From positions 1 through 64,000 of the forward strand of contig JAFXUC010000139.1 in assembly GCA_017535325.1 (NCBI GenBank): 64,000 nucleotides of DNA, given 5' to 3'. Source of the DNA: Bacteroidales bacterium (GTDB taxonomy: Bacteria > Bacteroidota > Bacteroidia > Bacteroidales > UBA3824). This document shows positions 19,883 to 30,009 of the stretch, piece after piece. Position 1 is the stretch's first letter, and each line of letters opens with the position of its first letter. The notes under the pieces are model-generated. The model had not been told where the DNA came from. It saw only the letters and a program-made list of their open reading frames with translations, and did no database searches. The translations under genes and the position numbers were made by a program.

Positions 19883-20983
19883 ATGGAAAACATGGATTTA
19901 CTGGAAGAGCAAAAAATAGAACAACCAAATAATAAAGTAGAAACAGAGCCGGTCTGCGTAAACAAAGACCGTCCTGTGTATTTTTCGTATGCCCGTAATG
20001 ACAGCAAAAATCCTGACTGGCAGCACATTTCGGATTGCGTGGAAAAATTGTTGGAGACTTTCAGAAAAGAAAATATTGAATATAAAATAGATGTTGCAGA
20101 CCTTGGCGCAGGCAACAGAATTTCTGATTTTGAAAAGGAAATCGGCTTTAAGAGCGAAATAGTTGTTTTGGTTTTTTCAGACAAGTATTTCCGCTCTATG
20201 CATTGTATGTACGAGTTTGTGCAGATAAAAAAATCTCTTGCCGCATATCCCGACAAAAAACTTTTGTGTATTAAGAGCGGGCAGTTCAGTCTTTCTGACA
20301 TTGATTACATAATGCAACTTGAACAATATTGGGGAGACAAAAAGCAGGAGTGTGAAAGAATAGAATATCACCGTTTGCGTTCGCTTTCAGAGACCGAGCG
20401 TTCTGCCAAGGACAACGGTTTTTATATGGACGACGTACGGGATTTGTATTCGTTTTTTAGCGCAATCAACTATACAACTTCCGACATCAACGATTGGAGT
20501 TGTTTTACAAACGAAATTAAGAAATATTACGCCAACAAGCCGAAACCTAATTTGCCTGACCCTATTCAAAACCTTTATAATCACCCGCAACAACAGCAGA
20601 GGGGTGTTCAACAGCAGCCTGAGAGGGTTGTTCAACAGCAGGCTATGAAGCAGCCGGTACAGCCGCCTGTTATGCGGCCGCAGCCGACGGCAACTCCGAG
20701 AGTAAACAATGCAGTGTCTTATTCAGCACCGCAGACTCAGCAGGTTAAAAAGGGTTTTTTAAGCACTATTCCTTTGAAATATAAAATAATCGGCGGTATT
20801 GTGCTGTTTATATCTTTATTGAATACCTGTGGTGCTTGTCTTGATGATGATACGCAATCACAAACTAAGCAGTATAAGCAGGAATATTACGACAATTACT
20901 CCGATTATGATGACGAACCGGAAAATGTTAATATCAATCAAACCCGAAGATATGAAGATTATAACTTCGATGATGGATATTAA
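19883..20983 (+). CDS. TIR-domain protein with a C-terminal membrane anchor
   Basis: TIR domains in bacteria commonly cleave NAD+ or build signals from it, often in anti-phage defence or effectors. Here the TIR occupies about residues 28-165: RPVYFSYARNDSK (strand A and BB-like loop), EIVVLVFSDKYFRS (strand D), and SMHCMYEFVQIKKS, whose Glu (E111) sits where the catalytic Glu of NADase TIRs lies. A Pro/Gln-rich linker of about 70 residues follows, then one TM helix (IIGGIVLFISLLNTCGACL, near 300) and an acidic, Tyr-rich 45-residue tail. Start is uncertain among GTG 19877, ATG 19883 and ATG 19892. Next to it are sprA and the convergent ruvA; no effector-sensor partner is seen. Function not assigned. 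Confidence 0.8.
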   Translation: MENMDLLEEQKIEQPNNKVETEPVCVNKDRPVYFSYARNDSKNPDWQHISDCVEKLLETFRKENIEYKIDVADLGAGNRISDFEKEIGFKSEIVVLVFSDKYFRSMHCMYEFVQIKKSLAAYPDKKLLCIKSGQFSLSDIDYIMQLEQYWGDKKQECERIEYHRLRSLSETERSAKDNGFYMDDVRDLYSFFSAINYTTSDINDWSCFTNEIKKYYANKPKPNLPDPIQNLYNHPQQQQRGVQQQPERVVQQQAMKQPVQPPVMRPQPTATPRVNNAVSYSAPQTQQVKKGFLSTIPLKYKIIGGIVLFISLLNTCGACLDDDTQSQTKQYKQEYYDNYSDYDDEPENVNINQTRRYEDYNFDDGY

Positions 20984-21011
20984 ATTCAGAATAATAAGAT
21001 TCAACAAAAAA

Positions 21012-21611
21012 TTATTTTACATTTCTCAGTGCAAATTTGATAATGTCTTCGGCAGACATTTTCGGGTTTTGTTTTAATGCCGCGTCTGCGCCTTTTTCCG
21101 CCTGCGCTTTCGGATAGCCGAGCATGATGAGAGCCGAAACCGCCTCTTCACGCTGCTGGGAATTGACTGCCGTGATTGCTGACGCGGCAGAAATATCCGA
21201 AATGCCGAGTTTTTGGATTTTGTCTTTTAGGTCTATGACAAGCCTTTGTGCGGTTTTTGCGCCGATGCCTTTTACCCGTGAAATCATTTTGGAATCTTCC
21301 CTCGAAACCGCGCTTTGCAGTTCGCCGACAGACATTGACGAGAGTATGACACGCGCCGTGTTCGGTCCTATTCCCGAAACGTCCAAAAGCATTTTGAAAA
21401 CCTCTCTTTCTGTTTTGTCAAAAAATCCGAAAAGCGTCTGGGAATCTTCCCTTTGAATGTGGTAAACGAAAAGTTTGCATTCTTTTTTGCCTTCTATTTC
21501 AGAAAACGTCGAAAGCGATATGTTAATCAGCCAGCCCACGCCGTCTTTGGTCTCTATAACAGCGTAGGACGGCGTCAAATCCGTCAAAAGTCCGGTAATG
21601 TATTCGTACAT
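21012..21611 (-). CDS. ruvA: Holliday junction DNA helicase subunit RuvA
   Basis: Tetrameric junction-binding protein that loads RuvB for branch migration. The 199 residues show the OB fold (MYEYITGLLTDLTPSYAVIE, then LFVYHIQREDSQTLFGFFDK). The tandem HhH is GIGPNTARVILS and RVKGIGAKTAQRLVIDLKDKI. The flexible linker and C-terminal RuvB-binding domain (EEAVSALIMLGYPKAQAEKG) end at FALRNVK. It is convergent with the TIR gene (28-base gap) and has its own consensus promoter inside the end of the next gene. Confidence 0.96.
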   Translation of the reverse strand: MYEYITGLLTDLTPSYAVIETKDGVGWLINISLSTFSEIEGKKECKLFVYHIQREDSQTLFGFFDKTEREVFKMLLDVSGIGPNTARVILSSMSVGELQSAVSREDSKMISRVKGIGAKTAQRLVIDLKDKIQKLGISDISAASAITAVNSQQREEAVSALIMLGYPKAQAEKGADAALKQNPKMSAEDIIKFALRNVK

Positions 21612-21639
21612 AATTTCCTTGTTTTATAATTTTGCGTTA

Positions 21640-21671
21640 CAAAAATATAAAAAACACGGCATTTAAGCAAA
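21640..21671 (-). promoter_or_regulatory. Promoter of ruvA
   Basis: Read on the minus strand: TTTG at 21671-21668, a 20-base spacer, TATTTTTG at 21647-21640, ending 29 bases before the ruvA ATG. The -33 box overlaps the 3' end of the upstream ATPase gene. Confidence 0.72.
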
Positions 21672-23078
21672 CAAATCGTCAAGCGTTATGAGGTTTTGAA
21701 CCGAAAAGCGGTAAATGCCGTCGCTTATTCCGTATGGCGTAACCATCACAAAATGAGGACTTTTGTTTGTTTTGGAAACGCTGACAAACCTCGTGCTTTT
21801 GTGCCGTAAATTTTCATCGTCTTGCTTTGTGATTTCGTATTTGCCGGTAGAAAACTTCATTTCGCAAAGGTTTACAACGTTGTCTGCCCTGTCAATGACC
21901 ATGTCAATTTGTGCGCCTTCGGAGTTTTCGTCGCCTTTTGTCTGCCATGAATATACTTTTGTAGAAACTCCTGAAATGCCGAGAGCCGCCTTTATCTGTT
22001 TTATGTGTGCAAAACAGACCCTTTCAAAAGCCAGACCCTGCCAGGAGTTTCTAAGCGGAGTGTTGGTGTTAACAGTCCAAAAATTTTCCGTGCCTGAATC
22101 GGAGTTTAAAATAAACTTGTAATAAAACAAAGTATAATTGTCTGTTAATTGAAACAGGTATTTGCTTCGCTTAATCCCCGAAAGATTATATTTGCGTATA
22201 AACCCGCAGTTTTCCAAATCTTCCAAAATCCTTGTCAGTTGTCCGCTGCTTGAAATTCCGGGTTCAGAGACAAGTTCTTCGCGGGTCATTCCGGATTTTT
22301 TTGTTCCCAAAACCGAAACGATTTTCATATACGGTTCGGAATTTTTGAAAAGCGAATTGTAAAGTTCGTTGTATTCGTAACGGAGTTTGCCTTTTTCGCT
22401 GAAAAACAGATTGTCAATATTTTGTGAAATGCTGTATTCCCTGTTTAAAAGCGACCAATAAAAAGGTATTCCGCCCATAACCATATAGCAGAGAAGTATT
22501 TCGTAACGGCTTATCGACAAATGTCTGCTTTGGGCATAAAGTTCACATTCTTTGAGACTAAACGGAAGGAGGTGAATCCTGTAAGTTACCCTGTTATGAA
22601 GTCCGCCGTGATTTTTAAAAACGTTGTTGATAATCCACGATGTTGCAGAACCGCAGATAATCAGCAGAATATCTTTACGCGCCGAGGCGTATCCGTTCCA
22701 AAAATGTTCCAACGCGGATACAAAATTGGATTTCGGAGCGTCCATCCAAGGCAGTTCGTCAATAAAAACTACTTTTTTGCCTTCGCCTAAGTTGTCTAAA
22801 AATTCAGAAAGCAGAAAAAAAGCGTCAAACCAATCTTCCGGCACTCTGCATTTTTTCATTCCGCATTTTAGAAGCGAGGCTTTAAATTCCTGCAACTGGG
22901 TTTTGGTTTTTTGGTTTGCGATTCCCGAATGTTGAAACGCAAATTTATAAGCAAAAGTTTCCCTTATCAGAAACGTTTTCCCGACTCTTCTTCTGCCTGT
23001 AACTGCCACAAATTCAGAATATTCTGATTTGTAAGCCTCCAACAGTTCCTTTTGTTCGTTTTTACGGCCTATTATCAT
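21663..23078 (-). CDS. ATPase_2-type AAA protein with DUF234-like nuclease tail
   Basis: Member of the archaeal-type ATPase_2 (PF01637) plus DUF234 group, widespread and uncharacterised. The 471 residues contain a Walker A GRRRVGKT at 28-35 and a Walker B VVFIDELPWMD near 104-114. A sensor segment LLIICGSATSWI follows near 139-150. A winged-helix region is near 270-310 (GMTREELVSEPGISSSGQL). The C-terminal part resembles PD-(D/E)XK: AQIDMVIDRADNVVNLCEMKF has D and ExK in the right order. It belongs to a different family from the AAA/PDDEXK protein at 3890 although the domain plan is similar. It follows the DUF4294 gene on the same strand, separated by a strong hairpin. Confidence 0.82.
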   Translation of the reverse strand: MIIGRKNEQKELLEAYKSEYSEFVAVTGRRRVGKTFLIRETFAYKFAFQHSGIANQKTKTQLQEFKASLLKCGMKKCRVPEDWFDAFFLLSEFLDNLGEGKKVVFIDELPWMDAPKSNFVSALEHFWNGYASARKDILLIICGSATSWIINNVFKNHGGLHNRVTYRIHLLPFSLKECELYAQSRHLSISRYEILLCYMVMGGIPFYWSLLNREYSISQNIDNLFFSEKGKLRYEYNELYNSLFKNSEPYMKIVSVLGTKKSGMTREELVSEPGISSSGQLTRILEDLENCGFIRKYNLSGIKRSKYLFQLTDNYTLFYYKFILNSDSGTENFWTVNTNTPLRNSWQGLAFERVCFAHIKQIKAALGISGVSTKVYSWQTKGDENSEGAQIDMVIDRADNVVNLCEMKFSTGKYEITKQDDENLRHKSTRFVSVSKTNKSPHFVMVTPYGISDGIYRFSVQNLITLDDLFA

Positions 23079-23110
23079 GACAAATTATTTTTATGGGCGC
23101 AAATATAATA

Positions 23111-23179
23111 AAAAATCCGTTCACCGGTTTCCAGGAACTGTTTTTTTTTTGTTTCTTGGAACTCTGTGAGCGGATTTTT
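23111..23179 (-). terminator. Long hairpin terminator between the DUF4294 and ATPase_2 genes
   Basis: 14-base arms AAAAATCCGTTCAC (23111-23124) and GTGAGCGGATTTTT (23166-23179) pair with one G-U. An inner imperfect arm (CCAGGAAC and CTTGGAAC) encloses a run of ten T. Read on the minus strand it ends in T residues after the DUF4294 stop. Confidence 0.7.
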
Positions 23180-23195
23180 CCATTTCAGCGAAGTT

Positions 23196-23816
23196 TTATA
23201 ATTGTCCGTTTTCTATTCTTACGATTATGTCCTCAATCATTTTGTCTTCTTCGAGGGCGTCGTATTCGCTTTTGAGGTTGCTGCCGAAAAGCCGCGCTAT
23301 GCCCTGAAAAATAAACGCGCTGAACGAACCTTTCAACTCTTTTAAAACTTCGTATGTCGTGCTGCCGGTTTCCCTGTCAACAAGTTTGATGAGGATTCTG
23401 CCTTGCGTGATGCTCAGTTTTACGAGTTGGTCTTCAAACTGCGCCCTCAAAAGTTTTTCCTGCGATTTTATGTACGCCTTCTGGTCTTCTTCGTTGTCGA
23501 TCTTAGAGAGAGAATCGGTGAGTTGGGCATAAACACGTTTTATGATTTTTGCATACGGCCATACTTTTTTGACGTTGTAGACGAGTTTGTCGTATTTTGC
23601 TCTCTGACGCTCCGTGGTAAAAACAAAAGGCGGCATTATAACGATAGGATTGTGTCTGACAATGAGGATTGTGTCGGGAGAACGGATTATTCCCGGAACA
23701 ACCTCAGTCCGTTTCATCCTTTCGGTGTCCCTTAATTCGTCGCCGTGAAGAATGATTTGCGCATTCAGGTTCAGCCCGAAAAGTATGAATGATATTATCA
23801 AAAAAAAATGTTTCAT
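23196..23816 (-). CDS. DUF4294 domain protein, exported
   Basis: Bacteroidota-specific exported protein of unknown role. The 206 residues begin with a signal peptide (MKHFFLIISFILFGLNLNAQ). They contain the family core: PIVIMPPFVFTTERQRAKYDKLVYNVKKVWPYAK in its middle third, a Lys/Glu-rich helix (QKAYIKSQEKLLRAQFEDQLVK split over two helices), and LSITQGRILIKLVDRETG. The motif ILIKLVDRETGS is typical of the family. The promoter on the minus strand is consensus (23861-23892) and overlaps that of the divergent S66 gene. Confidence 0.82.
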   Translation of the reverse strand: MKHFFLIISFILFGLNLNAQIILHGDELRDTERMKRTEVVPGIIRSPDTILIVRHNPIVIMPPFVFTTERQRAKYDKLVYNVKKVWPYAKIIKRVYAQLTDSLSKIDNEEDQKAYIKSQEKLLRAQFEDQLVKLSITQGRILIKLVDRETGSTTYEVLKELKGSFSAFIFQGIARLFGSNLKSEYDALEEDKMIEDIIVRIENGQL

Positions 23817-23860
23817 AGTATTTTTAAGTGTTAATAAGCCTGACCTTTTAATATCTGCGG

Positions 23861-23908
23861 CAAAATTAGTAATTGCGCGTGAAGTTTACAAATTATTTTT
23901 TACCTTTG
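23861..23908. promoter_or_regulatory. Overlapping divergent promoters (DUF4294 and S66 genes)
   Basis: Minus strand: TTTG (23892-23889), a 20-base spacer, TAATTTTG (23868-23861). Plus strand: TACCTTTG at 23901-23908, 23 bases before ATG 23932, without a clear -33. The minus -33 box lies in the region the plus-strand polymerase must cover, so the two promoters should interfere. Confidence 0.65.
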
Positions 23909-23931
23909 CGTTCAAATCAAATTTTTTTTCT

Positions 23932-24852
23932 ATGAAAAAGATTGTTCCAAAAGCCTTGAAAAAAGGCGACAAAGTCGGAATCGTCGCACCGGCGGGTTAC
24001 GTCAGCGCGGAACAGATAAAGTCTGCCGTGAAAAAAGTTGAAAAGGCGGGTTTTGTTCCCGTTGTGGCGGAAAATATTTTGTCCCGCAACGGTTATCTCT
24101 CTGGAACTGACGAGGAAAGGGTGTTTCAGTTGAATTCGATGTTTAAAGCCCCTGACATTAAGGCTGTTGTAGCGGCAAGAGGCGGTTACGGCTGTTCGAG
24201 AATTTTGGATATGATTGATTATGACTCTCTTATGCAAAATCCGAAAATTTTGGGCGGATATTCCGACATAACCGCTCTGATATGCGCCGTTTATAAAAAA
24301 ACGGGTTTGGTGACATTTCATTCGTCGATGTTAATCCCTGAGGATACCGCTTACACGCGAAATTCAATGTGGGGAATTTTTCAAGACGGTAAAAAAGGTT
24401 TTTTAATTAAGCCGCAAAAAAGCAGTGAAGTAGAAGTTTTACGTCAGGGAAAAGCCTCAGGCGTACTTTTCGGCGGAAATTTAACGCTTTTGGAAACCTT
24501 AATCGGAACCGAATACGATTTTTCGCTTTTTAACAAGATACTTTTTATTGAGGAAATCAACGAGCCGCCTTACAAAGTGGACAGAATGTTAACGCATTTG
24601 AAAAACGCTAAGGATTTTTCGGGTTTGAAAGGTTTGATTTTCGGCAAGATGAAAGGCTGCGAAGCGCAGGGCGAAAACTCTCTGTCTTTGGATTATGTTA
24701 TAAACGATTTTTGTAAAAACCTGAAAATTCCCGTTATCAAAAATTTTTCTTTCGGACACGTTAACGACCGTTGTACGTTTCCCGTGGGCGTAAGAGCCGA
24801 AATGAATACAGAAAATTTTCAGGTTAAACTTTTAGAAAACTGCGTGGAGTAG
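23932..24852 (+). CDS. Murein L,D-carboxypeptidase, peptidase family S66 (LdcA-like)
   Basis: Cleaves the L-Lys/DAP-D-Ala bond of cytoplasmic murein tetrapeptide in cell wall recycling. From ATG 23932 (MKKIVPKALKKGDKVGIV) the protein has 306 residues, typical for LdcA. The frame is open further upstream, but only the part from 23932 resembles the family, and the -7 box lies just ahead. Landmarks: KVGIVAPAGYVS near 14-25, VVAARGGYGCSRIL near 79-92, and the nucleophile S111 in GGYSDIT. The C-terminal half has LFGGNLTLLETLIGTEYD, IEEINEPPYKVDRML (Glu of the triad) and NFSFGHVNDRCTFPVG (His). It is convergent with the esterase gene. Confidence 0.93.
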   Translation: MKKIVPKALKKGDKVGIVAPAGYVSAEQIKSAVKKVEKAGFVPVVAENILSRNGYLSGTDEERVFQLNSMFKAPDIKAVVAARGGYGCSRILDMIDYDSLMQNPKILGGYSDITALICAVYKKTGLVTFHSSMLIPEDTAYTRNSMWGIFQDGKKGFLIKPQKSSEVEVLRQGKASGVLFGGNLTLLETLIGTEYDFSLFNKILFIEEINEPPYKVDRMLTHLKNAKDFSGLKGLIFGKMKGCEAQGENSLSLDYVINDFCKNLKIPVIKNFSFGHVNDRCTFPVGVRAEMNTENFQVKLLENCVE

Positions 24853-24865
24853 GGGAGAGAGAGGG

Positions 24866-26395
24866 TTATTTAGCCCAGTCTGCGCCTTCCGCCGTTCTGC
24901 GCCATGCAAAATAACTGTCGAGAACTTTCATCGCTTCAAGGCTCGGCGTTTGTCCTTCATAAGGTTTAGGACCTGTTAAATACATAACTTTTTGGTTTTC
25001 AGTATTAAATTCTGGCCAAACAGGAACGTCTTTGCCGTTTGGGTCGCCGGTCTTTGCAAAATTGGTCCAGTATTCGCCGATTGCTTTTGAAAGGGCGATG
25101 TCGCTGTCTCCGGTGTGGACGTGCTGGAAAACAAAGTTTACGTCCTGACCGTGGTATGAGCCTTCCGAATTTGCGGGCGGCTGGTCAAAATAGTAAAGAT
25201 AAACCTTTGATTTGCCTTTTTGAGACTGCAAACTTGCCCAAGCCCATGTCTGCCAGCCGAAAGCCGCGTCGCGCATCAGGTCGCGGGCTGTTTTGTTTAG
25301 TTTCTGCTCTTCGCCCAAGGGGTAGGCTTTAAGAAGCGTGTCTGCAAATTTTCCGTAACGCCTTTCAACGTTTGCTGGGTGCGTTTCGTAAGTGTCGCCC
25401 CATGAAAAACTTGCGCCTTCGTCAGAATTGTAGCCCACGAGAATGTCAACGTCGTTGAAATCGCCTTTTTCGTAAAGCGTATATTGGTTGTCTTTTATCA
25501 CGTAACCGTCAACGATAGGCCATGCACCGAATCCCGACATGTCCCTGCCTGCAAACTGCTCTGCGGGTAAGGCGCGGAGTTCCGCGAGGGATTTTGCGCC
25601 GAGTTTTTCCGCAATTTTCAAGCCGTCGTTTTCAGCCATTTTTAAGGTTTTCATGTTTTCGCCAGGATAGGTGGTTTCCCTGACCGGTCCGAAAGAGCCG
25701 CCGCTCTGTGAAATCGCCCTTCTGAACAGGCCTTTTGCAAGCGGTGAGGCGCAAAGCATGCTTACGGAAATTCCGCCCGCGCTCTCGCCGAAAATCGTAA
25801 CGTTTGCGGGGTCGCCGCCGAATTTTTCGATGTTGTTTTTAACCCATGTGAGACCGGCGATTTGGTCTAAAAGTCCGTAGTTGCCGCTTACGTGCTGAGG
25901 ATTTTCAGCCGTCAACTCCGGGTGCGACAAAAAGCCGAGGTTGCCGACCCTGTACGCCACCGAAACGAGGACAACGCCTTTTCTTGCCAAAGGTTCGCCG
26001 TCGTAACTTGCCTCTGCGGTAGAGCCGAAAGAAAAGCCGCCGCCGTATATCCAAACCATTACGGGAAGTTTGTCTTCGGGTGTTTTTGCCGGTGTCCAGA
26101 CGTTGAGGTAAAGACAATCTTCGCTGAAAGCCGCCGTGTTTTGTCCGCCTTGTATGGGACCTTTGGCAAATTCAACGGTCTTTTTTACTCCGTCCCAAGG
26201 CGTTAAAGGCTGGGGGGCTTTCCATCTCAAATCACCGACAGGCGGCGCGGCAAACGGTATGCCTTTGAAAATTTTGAGGCTGTCTTTTTCCAGACCTTCA
26301 ATCCGTCCGCCTTCTACATCTGCGACGTTGCTTACTTGTTTCTGACACGAAAAGCAAAACAACGCCAAACAAAAAAGTAATGCTGTTTTTTTCAT
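24866..26395 (-). CDS. Type B carboxylesterase lipoprotein
   Basis: Serine ester hydrolase of the alpha/beta fold, para-nitrobenzyl esterase type. I start it at 26395 (MKKTALLFCLALFCFSC), since the open frame upstream carries no signal peptide. The lipobox-like CFSC suggests an outer-membrane or periplasmic lipoprotein. In 509 residues: FKGIPFAAPPVGDLRW (43-58), EDCLYLNVW (92-100), oxyanion loop YGGGFSFGS (117-125), and nucleophile S205 in FGESAGG. The acid is in NSDEGASF, and the His in SYHGQDVNFVFQH. The region by the GH10-CE1 gene suggests acetyl or feruloyl groups on xylan as possible substrates, but this family is broad and that is inference. Confidence 0.9.
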   Translation of the reverse strand: MKKTALLFCLALFCFSCQKQVSNVADVEGGRIEGLEKDSLKIFKGIPFAAPPVGDLRWKAPQPLTPWDGVKKTVEFAKGPIQGGQNTAAFSEDCLYLNVWTPAKTPEDKLPVMVWIYGGGFSFGSTAEASYDGEPLARKGVVLVSVAYRVGNLGFLSHPELTAENPQHVSGNYGLLDQIAGLTWVKNNIEKFGGDPANVTIFGESAGGISVSMLCASPLAKGLFRRAISQSGGSFGPVRETTYPGENMKTLKMAENDGLKIAEKLGAKSLAELRALPAEQFAGRDMSGFGAWPIVDGYVIKDNQYTLYEKGDFNDVDILVGYNSDEGASFSWGDTYETHPANVERRYGKFADTLLKAYPLGEEQKLNKTARDLMRDAAFGWQTWAWASLQSQKGKSKVYLYYFDQPPANSEGSYHGQDVNFVFQHVHTGDSDIALSKAIGEYWTNFAKTGDPNGKDVPVWPEFNTENQKVMYLTGPKPYEGQTPSLEAMKVLDSYFAWRRTAEGADWAK

Positions 26396-26501
26396 ATTAT
26401 CAGTGTTAATAAATGTGCGCGGTAAAGATATAAAATATTTTTTTGACGGTTCATTTTTTTTTATTAAAATTGCAGAGTAAAATGTACGGAAAAATTTTGA
26501 G

Positions 26502-27332
26502 ATGAATATCAGTTTGTTTACACAGCATATTAAGGTTTTTGTTGCGGAGGTTTCTCCCGATATGAAGGAAGTCCGCGACAAATTGTGCGTTGTTTTATCA
26601 AAGGCGGGGATAGAGGTCATAAAAGAGCAGGCTTTGATTTCCGAGGCTGATTGCAGTGTTCATATTTTAGGCTCGGTGGATTTTTACAACGAAGGCTCCG
26701 AGGGCTACTTCTTTGATATGGGCGTTCAGTACCGGGAGGCGGCAAAGTTGAGAAATTCGGGCTTGAAAATGTTTATCTGGAATCCCGCTTCAAGGTCTGA
26801 GGCATACGTCAACAGCATACGCCGCGAAATTATCGAAAATACGGTTTATTCCACAAAGCCCTCGCCGATTGTCTTTGTGGAGGAGTTGAGGGGCATTATG
26901 AGCGTCAAGACCTCGGCAAAGCAGGAAGTTATCGAAAGGGACGTGTTTTTTATTTACAACGACTTGGACAAGGACTCTGCGGGCGGCATTCTGAATATGT
27001 TGCAGGACGTTCAGACGGTGATTCCGCTCGGTATTGCCATGAACTCCGAGACCGATTACACCGAATACATCAAAACCCAGTTGACAGGCTGCAAAATTGG
27101 TGTCGTATATTTCGACTATGCCGGAGACTGGGCTGTGTCTTTTGCGCGTCAGATTTGGAAAGACAACGGCGGACAGTCCGGAAAAACGCCGCTCTTTATC
27201 GTCGGAAACGCCGACCATGCAAACGAGAATATTTTAAGGGTTTTTGACGGGGTTATTGAGACCGCCGTGCGCGAAATCAGCATTATTCCTCTTGACATAA
27301 AAGTATTTTTTGACAAACACGTAAAAAAATAG
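26502..27332 (+). CDS. Free-standing two-domain TIR-like protein
   Basis: 276 residues, no signal peptide, two alpha/beta units. Unit 1 (about 8-135) opens KVFVAEVSPDMKEVRDKL, matching the start of DUF4062/TIR-like domains that head many STAND ATPases. It ends with a helix holding SPIVFVEELRGIM. Unit 2 (about 145-270) opens DVFFIYNDLDKDSAGGIL and has IKTQLTGCKIGVVYFDYAGDWAVSFARQIWKDN split over strand D and helix, then TPLFIVGN. In known nSTAND proteins such a pair precedes an ATPase and repeats; here the gene stops after it and a strong terminator follows. It could be a solo effector or a remnant. The family likeness is by eye and function is not assigned. Confidence 0.68.
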   Translation: MNISLFTQHIKVFVAEVSPDMKEVRDKLCVVLSKAGIEVIKEQALISEADCSVHILGSVDFYNEGSEGYFFDMGVQYREAAKLRNSGLKMFIWNPASRSEAYVNSIRREIIENTVYSTKPSPIVFVEELRGIMSVKTSAKQEVIERDVFFIYNDLDKDSAGGILNMLQDVQTVIPLGIAMNSETDYTEYIKTQLTGCKIGVVYFDYAGDWAVSFARQIWKDNGGQSGKTPLFIVGNADHANENILRVFDGVIETAVREISIIPLDIKVFFDKHVKK

Positions 27333-29823
<2,491 letters not shown>

Positions 29824-29841
29824 TATTTGTTTTTATCAGTT

Positions 29842-29887
29842 ACGGACTGTATACCTGCTTTTGCCGGTTTACAGTCCGTTTTTTTTT
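29842..29887 (+). terminator. Terminator after the GH10-CE1 gene
   Basis: Perfect 10-base arms ACGGACTGTA (29842-29851) and TACAGTCCGT (29870-29879), followed by T8. Confidence 0.88.
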
Positions 29888-29896
29888 GTTTTTTAA

Positions 29897-29928
29897 TTTG
29901 CAAATCTTAATATAAAACTCTATTTTTG
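29897..29928 (+). promoter_or_regulatory. Promoter of the fic gene
   Basis: Full consensus: TTTG at 29897-29900, a 20-base spacer, TATTTTTG at 29921-29928. Predicted start of transcription falls at about 29934-29936, on the left edge of the operator array. Confidence 0.8.
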
Positions 29929-29932
29929 CGGC

Positions 29933-29992
29933 AAAAGGTGGTAGTACTACCACCTTTTTTGGGGTGGTAACTTACCACCTTTTATGGTGGTA
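29933..29992. promoter_or_regulatory. Triple GGTGGTA operator array
   Basis: A 26-base perfect palindrome (29933-29958; half site AAAAGGTGGTAGT), a second perfect palindrome GGTGGTAACTTACCACC (29963-29979), and a lone half site GGTGGTA (29986-29992). The half sites share GGTGGTA and directly follow the promoter. This looks like a binding array for a dimeric winged-helix repressor; the Fic protein encoded 18 bases downstream has such a domain, so autoregulation is the simplest reading (inference). Confidence 0.75.
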
Positions 29993-30009
29993 TAAATAAA
30001 AATTCGGTT

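Noticed and set aside
26396-26620. N-terminal extension of the carboxylesterase
   Set aside because: The open frame runs on by chance across the divergent promoter region and into the TIR-like gene; the lipoprotein signal peptide at 26395 fixes the start.
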